Source: Crocinitomicaceae bacterium
GTDB lineage: Bacteria; Bacteroidota; Bacteroidia; Flavobacteriales_D; Crocinitomicaceae
Length of the DNA: 11,842 nucleotides
NCBI GenBank assembly: GCA_013215515.1
Contig: JABSPC010000410.1
Coordinates: forward strand, 1-11,842
Direction: 5' to 3'
Under the pieces are notes generated by a model that worked only from the letters and a program-made list of their open reading frames with translations, ran no database searches and was not told the DNA's origin. The number at the start of each line of letters is the position of its first letter. Positions within the stretch are counted from its first letter, which is position 1. Below, one piece after another: positions 7,203 to 11,842 of the stretch. The position numbers were made by a program, and so were the translations under genes.

Positions 7203-9050
7203 ATGAGAAAAGTCTGTTTTTTACTGTTTACACTTGTTATTTTTGGAACATCATGGGGACAGGTATCTTCAGAAATTAATAGATCGAGAATTCCTTCTCC
7301 TGCTTTGTTCAAAGACAAGCCGGGAACAGTTGATCAATCACAAGCAAAGATGTCTCTCTGGTCAAGCGATTTTTCTAATATGAGTCAATGGATTATTGGC
7401 AACTCAGCAGGTAACACAGCAGATTGGTCAATATCGAATGCTCCTTATTTCTGGTGGTCAAACAATTCAGCTTTGGCTTCTAGCTCGGGTGGATATGCTG
7501 CATCCTTCAATTCTGATGCGTATGCGACAGGAGACAATCAAATAGAAAACAATGCTTGGATTCAAACAGCCGTTCCAGTTAATTGTTTCGGACATAATGG
7601 TATCGAATTGACGTTTGAGCAATTTTATTCTAAATGGACATCAAAAACTATTGTTGAGGTAAGTAGTGATGGCGGGCAATCTTGGACCGATTTCGAAGTG
7701 AATTCGAGCATGATTGAAAACGAAGAAACAAATAATCCATCTCTTGTAACTGTCAATATTTCTTCTGCTGCAGGTAATCAATCCGATGTATTAATCCGAT
7801 TGCTTTTCCTTTCAAATGCTACTTCACAAGGTGGTACTGATAATACTGCTGGCGTGGCTTGGGATTACGGTTGGATAGTGGACGACTTTAATGTTAGAAC
7901 ATTGCCAGACGACGATATCGCTCTATTAGAGGCTTGGCATGCAGATTTATCATCGGGGTATGAATATTCAGTGGTGCCTTTAGATCAAGTTAGAGAAATG
8001 GTACCTACATTAATTGTTCAAAATCAAGGTAGTTTGCATCAAAATGCAGATTTTGAATGTGTTATATCTGGTGGGTCTGGAGTAATTAGTACATTGGTTA
8101 TAAATCATACTGTTATGTTCGGAAGTACGGATACATTGTACTTCCATACAGGGTTTACGCCTACTGCTATTGATGAGTATGAAATTTCATTTTCTATTCC
8201 AACGGATGATGATCCAAGTAATGATTCTATAGAAGCTTTGCCGTTGTACGTGAGTGATTTCGTAATGGCCCATAATTATGGCTCGCCAAATACATACGGA
8301 TGGGACCCCCAATCTGCAGACCCCGTTATAGTTGCTATGGCAAGTGGAGCTCATTCATGGGGTAATGTATTTGAAATGGAAGCCGATCAAACGATTTACA
8401 GCGTCGGTGTTGACTTTGCCACAGGAACTGCCGATTGGTTGAATGTTAAGGTTCGTGTTCAGCAATTAGAAACGGGTGGCACTATTCAAGGTCCGCTGAC
8501 ATTGATTAATGAAACATACCACACGATTCCTCCTTCAGAAATTGGAAACGAAATAATTAATATCTCATTTACGTCTCCTTCTTTATTACTTGGCGGAAAG
8601 ACATATATTGTTGATGTAATTAAAGTAGATACTGGTACAGTTAATCAAGCCTTATTTATCGGTGGGAGTTCAATTGGATCGGAAGATGATGATTTTTCAA
8701 CTGTGGCGTTTGGGCCATATGGAGGAAGTGGAGTCAATGTAAACTACTTTTCAAATTGGTCATTCGCACCTGCTGTGAGAGCCAACTTTAATCAAGAGTT
8801 ATCTCTAATGGAGCAGGCGAATAGCGAGTTTTTAATTTTCCCTAACCCGTCAACTGGTATCGTAAATATCTCGGATGGGAATTCTGGTGAAAAGAGCGTT
8901 CAAGTTCTAGACCTGTTTGGCAAAATTATATTTACGGGTAAAATGACATCTCAATTGTCAATAGATCTGTCAGCGTTTAAGGCTGGAATCTACTTTATAT
9001 CCGTTTCGGATAATTCCACTTCAAGCGTAAAACGGATCGTTCTTCAATAA
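7203..9050 (+). CDS. Secreted multidomain protein with T9SS sorting domain
   Basis: The 615-residue protein has a signal peptide at about 1-20 (MRKVCFLLFTLVIFGTSWGQ). Residues about 55-232 look like a MAM/jelly-roll type beta-sandwich: WIIGNSAGNTADWSI, NNAWIQTAVPVNC, LTFEQFYSKW, VEVSSDGGQSWTDF and a closing WDYGWIVDDFNV. Residues about 240-350 resemble a CARDB-like adhesion module (PTLIVQNQGSLHQNADFECVI, PTDDDPSNDS). A third beta-rich region (about 355-530) is not recognised. The C-terminus (about 543-615: FLIFPNPSTGIVNISDG, VQVLDLFGKIIFTG, AFKAGIYFISV, KRIVLQ) is a T9SS type A sorting domain, so export across the outer membrane is predicted. No catalytic motif is evident; a surface or adhesive role is a guess. 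The gene stands alone with its own promoter. Confidence 0.88.
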   Translation: MRKVCFLLFTLVIFGTSWGQVSSEINRSRIPSPALFKDKPGTVDQSQAKMSLWSSDFSNMSQWIIGNSAGNTADWSISNAPYFWWSNNSALASSSGGYAASFNSDAYATGDNQIENNAWIQTAVPVNCFGHNGIELTFEQFYSKWTSKTIVEVSSDGGQSWTDFEVNSSMIENEETNNPSLVTVNISSAAGNQSDVLIRLLFLSNATSQGGTDNTAGVAWDYGWIVDDFNVRTLPDDDIALLEAWHADLSSGYEYSVVPLDQVREMVPTLIVQNQGSLHQNADFECVISGGSGVISTLVINHTVMFGSTDTLYFHTGFTPTAIDEYEISFSIPTDDDPSNDSIEALPLYVSDFVMAHNYGSPNTYGWDPQSADPVIVAMASGAHSWGNVFEMEADQTIYSVGVDFATGTADWLNVKVRVQQLETGGTIQGPLTLINETYHTIPPSEIGNEIINISFTSPSLLLGGKTYIVDVIKVDTGTVNQALFIGGSSIGSEDDDFSTVAFGPYGGSGVNVNYFSNWSFAPAVRANFNQELSLMEQANSEFLIFPNPSTGIVNISDGNSGEKSVQVLDLFGKIIFTGKMTSQLSIDLSAFKAGIYFISVSDNSTSSVKRIVLQ

Positions 9051-9061
9051 AAAGAACAATC
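9035..9061 (+). terminator. Hairpin overlapping the stop codon of the T9SS gene
   Basis: GATCGTTCTT (9035-9044) pairs with AAGAACAATC (9052-9061) with one mismatch, around a 7-base loop containing the TAA stop. There is no T-run, so it is a weak or factor-dependent terminator at best, or an mRNA 3'-end stabiliser. Confidence 0.3.
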
Positions 9062-9072
9062 GTAGTATCGCA

Positions 9073-9090
9073 TAATCGAACGTTCGATTA
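9073..9090. promoter_or_regulatory. 18-bp perfect palindrome upstream of fabD (candidate operator)
   Basis: TAATCGAACGTTCGATTA is identical to its own reverse complement. It ends 21 bases before the fabD -7 box, so it covers or abuts the expected -33 position, a common place for a dimeric regulator to bind. No regulator gene is in the window, so its function is inference. Confidence 0.5.
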
Positions 9091-9111
9091 ATTTCCATCT
9101 CAATATTATGA

Positions 9112-9119
9112 TACTTTTG
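9112..9119 (+). promoter_or_regulatory. -7 promoter box for fabD
   Basis: TACTTTTG is a perfect TAnnTTTG box, 19 bases before the fabD ATG. No TTG is found 17-23 bases upstream. The palindrome at 9073-9090 occupies that area, so the promoter may need an activator or be under operator control. Confidence 0.5.
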
Positions 9120-9138
9120 TCATCAAAATAATGATGAA

Positions 9139-10032
9139 ATGAAAGCATACGTTTTTCCAGGTCAAGGAGCCCAGTTCTCAGGAATGGGTAAAGATCTTTA
9201 CGACAATTCAGATATAGCGAAAGAAATGTTCATTCGCGCGAACGAAATTTTAGGGTTTGAGATCACTAAGATTATGTTCGAAGGTTCTGATGAAGAATTA
9301 AAACAAACGAAAGTTACGCAACCCGCAGTTTTCTTGCACTCCACAATATTAGCTGCAGTTTTGGGCGACAGCTTTAAGCCAGATATGGTTGCGGGTCACT
9401 CACTTGGTGAATTATCATCTCTAGTCGTAAATAAAACCTTAAGTTTTGAAGATGGTTTGCGATTGGTATCTAAACGTGCCTTGGCAATGCAATCAGCATG
9501 CGAAAAGGAACCTTCAACAATGGCGGCAATTATAGGATTGGACGATAACGTTGTAGAAGAACTTTGTGCAAACGTTGATGGAGTTGTTGTTGCTGCAAAT
9601 TATAACTGCCCAGGCCAATTGGTTATTTCAGGATCTATTTCCGCAATAGAAAAGGCATGTGAAGTGGCAACTGATGCTGGAGCGCGACGTGCTATGATAT
9701 TGCCTGTTGGAGGAGCATTTCACTCACCACTTATGGAACCTGCAAGAGAAGAGCTTGCAGCGGCAATTGAAGCAACTGAATTCAATACTCCAATTTGTCC
9801 TGTGTATCAAAATGTTGTTGCAAAGGCAGTGACTGATCCTAATGAAATTAGGAAAAACCTTGTTGCTCAATTAACAGCACCTGTGCGTTGGACGCAGACC
9901 ATGCATGCAATGATTGCAGATGGGGCAGAGGAAGTAATTGAAGTTGGTCCTGGTAAAGTTCTCCAAGGATTATTCAAAAAAGTAGATCGAAAATTCCCTA
10001 CTTCAAGCGCTGCTTTGGTAATGGCGGAATAA
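9139..10032 (+). CDS. fabD: Malonyl-CoA:ACP transacylase FabD
   Basis: FabD moves the malonyl group from CoA to acyl carrier protein, the entry step of type II fatty acid elongation in the cytoplasm. The 297-residue protein has the N-terminal VFPGQGAQ (5-12), the nucleophile elbow GHSLGE (86-91) with catalytic Ser88, the conserved Arg in SKRALAMQ (Arg113), NCPGQLVISG (156-165), and the catalytic His195 in GGAFHSPLM. The C-terminal EVIEVGPGKVLQGLFKK is also standard. Length is normal and the start at 9139 gives the usual N-terminus. No other fatty acid gene is adjacent, so it seems to be a single-gene unit with its own promoter box and a strong terminator 50 bases downstream. Confidence 0.96.
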   Translation: MKAYVFPGQGAQFSGMGKDLYDNSDIAKEMFIRANEILGFEITKIMFEGSDEELKQTKVTQPAVFLHSTILAAVLGDSFKPDMVAGHSLGELSSLVVNKTLSFEDGLRLVSKRALAMQSACEKEPSTMAAIIGLDDNVVEELCANVDGVVVAANYNCPGQLVISGSISAIEKACEVATDAGARRAMILPVGGAFHSPLMEPAREELAAAIEATEFNTPICPVYQNVVAKAVTDPNEIRKNLVAQLTAPVRWTQTMHAMIADGAEEVIEVGPGKVLQGLFKKVDRKFPTSSAALVMAE

Positions 10033-10045
10033 AAAATAACTTTTT

Positions 10046-10071
10046 TTTCAGAAAATAATTTCTTTCTGAAA
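10046..10071. repeat. Perfect 9-bp inverted repeat between fabD and its terminator
   Basis: TTTCAGAAA (10046-10054) pairs with TTTCTGAAA (10063-10071) around an 8-base loop. A T-run precedes rather than follows it on the plus strand, so it is not a canonical terminator in either direction. It may be an mRNA end structure. Confidence 0.5.
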
Positions 10072-10083
10072 CGTAGTCATAAT

Positions 10084-10125
10084 AAGTCCTGACGGTAATT
10101 TGTTTTACTAGTCAGGACTTTTTTT
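10084..10125 (+). terminator. Strong intrinsic terminator of fabD
   Basis: AAGTCCTGAC (10084-10093) pairs perfectly with GTCAGGACTT (10111-10120). The loop can pair further (GTAA with TTAC), and seven T run through 10119-10125. An apparent longer reading frame starting at 10126 begins directly after this T-run and is not the real start of the next gene. Confidence 0.9.
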
Positions 10126-10212
10126 ATGCAATTATTATGGAATTGTTTGTGCACTCACATCTTATTACCAAACAAAGAAACTAGAGCATTAACACAATTT
10201 AAAATAAGACGT

Positions 10213-10950
10213 ATGAAAAAGTTAATTATGATCGCAGCGGTGTTATTAAGTGCAGGACAACTTGTAGCACAACAAGCATTAGGAGATGTAATGGGAGTTG
10301 TCGTTGATGACAAGCAACAACCAGTTTATCAAGCTCACGTATTTATTGACGATGGAATGAATCGTTACCAAGTAAAAACAGATACAAAAGGAAAGTTTAA
10401 AATTGCAGCAATTCCAGCAGGGTCTTACATGCTAAACATTCGTCAACTTGAAGATACGATGTCTCATATCGCAGTAAGGGTACCCATGAATGGTTTTGAT
10501 AATCTTGGAGAAATTGAATTTATTGGTGGATATTCTCAGGTGTTAAAAGGGATGATCGTATCCGCAGACCTTGATAGAGTTCGTTTGATCAATGGAAACC
10601 TTCCAGTAGTAGAATTAACCGCAGAACAAATCGCACGGAGTCCTGTAAAGTTTGACATAAAGCAAATGATAACAAGTATGTCGAGTGATGTTCGCCAAAC
10701 AGAGGATGGAGAATTGGTTTTCCGTGGAGCGCGTAAAGGCGATATGATTTACATAATCGATGGTGTTAAGACAAGAAATGCTGGATCAGTTCCATCGGTT
10801 TCAATCGGAAGAATGCAATTATACACAGGTGGTTTGCCTGCAAAATATGGTGACACGTTAGGTGGAGTTGTAGTAATGGAATCTAAAAGTTACTTCGATT
10901 TGTACAGAGCATGGCAATCAGCGCAATTGAAGGCGGGAAAAGATATTTAG
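10213..10950 (+). CDS. Stand-alone CPD plus TonB-receptor plug domain protein (candidate T9SS Plug)
   Basis: The start at ATG 10213 gives a clean signal peptide (MKKLIMIAAVLLSAGQLVAQ, cleavage near 20); the in-frame codon at 10126 abuts the previous terminator. Mature residues about 25-100 form a carboxypeptidase-D regulatory-like sandwich (GVVVDDKQQPVYQAHVFIDD, TDTKGKFKIAAIPAGSYMLNI). Residues about 133-228 match the plug domain of SusC/CirA-type TonB-dependent receptors: VVELTAEQIARSPV, LVFRGARKGDMIYIIDGVK (168-186) and LYTGGLPAKYGDTLGG (203-218). The protein stops at 245 residues with a short amphipathic tail and no beta-barrel, and a terminator follows, so it is complete rather than truncated. 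From what I recall of the Flavobacterium johnsoniae T9SS structures, a separate periplasmic Plug protein closes the SprA pore; this protein has the expected shape. Equivalence is inference. No TonB box is evident. Confidence 0.75.
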   Translation: MKKLIMIAAVLLSAGQLVAQQALGDVMGVVVDDKQQPVYQAHVFIDDGMNRYQVKTDTKGKFKIAAIPAGSYMLNIRQLEDTMSHIAVRVPMNGFDNLGEIEFIGGYSQVLKGMIVSADLDRVRLINGNLPVVELTAEQIARSPVKFDIKQMITSMSSDVRQTEDGELVFRGARKGDMIYIIDGVKTRNAGSVPSVSIGRMQLYTGGLPAKYGDTLGGVVVMESKSYFDLYRAWQSAQLKAGKDI

Positions 10951-10974
10951 CTCTAGTAAAGCTTCCGCTTTCAT

Positions 10975-11007
10975 AAAGGGGTCCGATAGTTGCTGGATCC
11001 CTTTTTT
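10975..11007 (+). terminator. Intrinsic terminator of the plug-domain gene
   Basis: AAAGGGGTCC (10975-10984) pairs with GGATCCCTTT (10995-11004) with one G-U pair and a 10-base loop; the T-run extends to 11007. It lies 24 bases after the stop codon, which confirms that the short gene is a complete unit. Confidence 0.85.
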
Positions 11008-11073
11008 AGAAATTAAAAATACGCTATTAAGAGCCGGCAAGACTAAGAGTACTTATAAGGCTTGAGATAATGG

Positions 11074-11101
11074 AAAAGGATCGTTTAACACGATCCTTTT
11101 T
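11074..11101 (+). terminator. Orphan intrinsic terminator
   Basis: AAAAGGATCGT (11074-11084) pairs perfectly over 11 bp with ACGATCCTTTT (11090-11100) around TTAAC, ending in T5. No plus-strand gene lies between it and the previous terminator at 11007. It could end a small RNA of under about 100 nt, back up the previous terminator, or work from the other side for the minus-strand gene (its U-run there would be poorer). Confidence 0.65.
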
Positions 11102-11160
11102 CGATTTTTAGAGCGTTACATTTTTCGATTGGCTGGCCTTTTTCGACCTCATATTTTTTA

Positions 11161-11205
11161 GATGGTTAGAATTTAGAAGCTTAGACCGTCTAAATTCTAA
11201 TTATC
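11161..11205. repeat. Long inverted repeat next to the MreB-like gene stop
   Basis: TTAGAATTTAGA (11166-11177) and TCTAAATTCTAA (11189-11200) are perfectly complementary over 12 bp. Outward pairing to 11161 and 11205 makes a 17-bp stem with two G-U pairs and an 11-base loop. It overlaps the restored stop codon (11204-11206, minus strand). No T-run follows closely on either strand. Confidence 0.75.
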
Positions 11206-11612
11206 AAGTTTGTCTATTCACTGCAATTACCTCTTCATCTGAAAGGGCTCTTTGGTGTTCACAAAGATGAACGACTGTAGCACCAGCATACTCTAAATGA
11301 ATCCCTGTATGCTCTTCTTTCTACCGGTGTAATTACCTTGACATCTTCATCAATGACCTGTATAACGACACCATATGGCTTAATTCTTGAACCTTGTGCT
11401 TTACCGTGCAGTTCTTTGATTACTGCTCTAAGAAAAACTTCCATTACCTCATAATCAGCAATAATTAACCTGTCAATGGAAAAAGGTTTAGACGGAACTC
11501 TAGTTATGGAATTTCCAGTTTCAATATGTTTTATTTCAACCTTGTTCTTATACAACTTAACGTAAAGAGTGCGTTTGGACCGGAATTGATCTAAGAACTT
11601 ATCTATTAACAT
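11204..11612 (-). pseudogene. Short MreB/actin-like ('rod shape-determining') protein, frameshifted
   Basis: From ATG at 11612 the minus strand encodes MLIDKFLDQFRSKRTLYVKL...KPFSIDRLIIADYEVMEVFLRAVIKEL...YGVVIQVIDED...TPVERRAYRDS. The pieces RLIIADYEV and TPVERRAYRDS resemble MreB (IADFEV, TEVERRAVRDSA). The frame then degenerates to FRVCWCYSRSSL and stops at 11259. Removing one T of the TTT at about 11295-11298 restores LEYAGATVVHLCEHQRALSDEEVIAVNRQT and a stop at 11204, so a one-base frameshift is present. The restored product is about 135 residues. It lacks the DLGT phosphate loop and the C-terminal half of true MreB, so it cannot be a working actin-like ATPase. It resembles short MreB-related proteins I believe occur in several bacteria, whose function is unknown to me. 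The shift could be a real mutation or a sequencing error. Confidence 0.5.
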
Positions 11613-11741
11613 TTGCTTTTTTTATCGTGGACTATCAACTTAAAATGATTCTAACACTTCAAGCTCTGCAGGTCTTTAGGTCTGCTTGTGTGGAAAACCA
11701 ATAGTATCCAACCTTGTGTATTCTAAGGTTAATCCTAATAA

Positions 11742-11842
11742 TTACCTCACTAAATTTACAAAAGGTTCATCTCTTTTTACAACAGCAAAAATTCTATAAA
11801 CTAATTTGCAAGCTACCGCGTTGATTACTGAGAGATGATGCT
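11742..11842 (-). pseudogene. 3' end of an IS110-family transposase (cut by window edge)
   Basis: Reading on the minus strand from the right edge gives HHLSVINAVACKLVYRIFAVVKRDEPFVNLVR and a TAA at 11744-11742. The pattern (I)NAxxxKLxxRxFAVVKRxxP(F/Y) is the usual C-terminus of IS110/IS116/IS902 transposases. Only 32 codons are visible, so integrity cannot be judged; it is listed here as a partial. The 129 bases between it and the MreB-like gene (11613-11741) probably include the element's end, which has no obvious terminal repeat, as expected for this family. Confidence 0.45.

Noticed and set aside
10126..10212. Longer N-terminus for the plug-domain protein starting at 10126
   Set aside because: It begins directly after the fabD terminator T-run, and the extra 29 residues would hide the clean signal peptide that begins at 10213.
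11161..11205. Integron attC site
   Set aside because: The paired arms lack the GTTRRRY and RYYYAAC core sites and there is no integrase or cassette structure nearby.

Overview
The window looks like a chromosomal segment from a low-GC member of the Bacteroidota, most likely Flavobacteriales (Crocinitomicaceae-like). The evidence is three secreted proteins typical of the type IX secretion system (T9SS), two with visible C-terminal sorting domains and one cut off before it; a membrane-anchored TPR regulator with a C-terminal helix-turn-helix; carboxypeptidase-D-like regulatory domains; start codons with no Shine-Dalgarno sequence; and promoters of the Bacteroidota form TTG-N17-23-TAnnTTTG. No tRNA, rRNA or CRISPR array was seen.

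Layout. Bases 1-1607 hold the 3' part of a TPR/transmembrane/HTH regulator (start outside the window). Bases 1812-3521 encode a seven-repeat FG-GAP (VCBS) propeller with a T9SS sorting domain. Only 12 bases later comes the 5' fragment of a PNGase F-related secreted protein, cut at about base 4028 by a decayed 692-bp IS3-family element (4028-4719). A half-destroyed terminator follows directly. Next come a RimJ/RimL-type GNAT acetyltransferase (4787-5326) and a carboxypeptidase-regulatory-domain protein whose 5' end seems to have suffered an out-of-frame deletion (5367-6031). A two-part tandem repeat tract (6041-6176) lies between that gene and the convergent ttcA, and runs into the last codons of ttcA (6156-6941, minus). 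A divergent, promoter-bearing gap precedes another T9SS-sorted protein (7203-9050). Then come fabD (9139-10032) with an 18-bp palindrome at its promoter and a strong terminator after it, and a small intact protein made only of a CPD domain and a TonB-receptor plug domain (10213-10950), also with its own terminator. The last 0.9 kb holds an orphan terminator hairpin, a long inverted repeat, a frameshifted short MreB-like gene (minus) and the 3' tip of an IS110-family transposase (minus, cut by the window end).

How it fits together. Housekeeping genes (fabD, ttcA) are interspersed with T9SS cargo genes. The stand-alone plug-domain protein is the best lead: it resembles what would be expected of the periplasmic Plug partner of the T9SS translocon SprA, which would link it to the cargo genes nearby. 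That link is inference. The segment also shows repeated decay: one IS-truncated gene, one IS with an internal deletion, two frameshift or deletion-damaged genes and a partial IS110.
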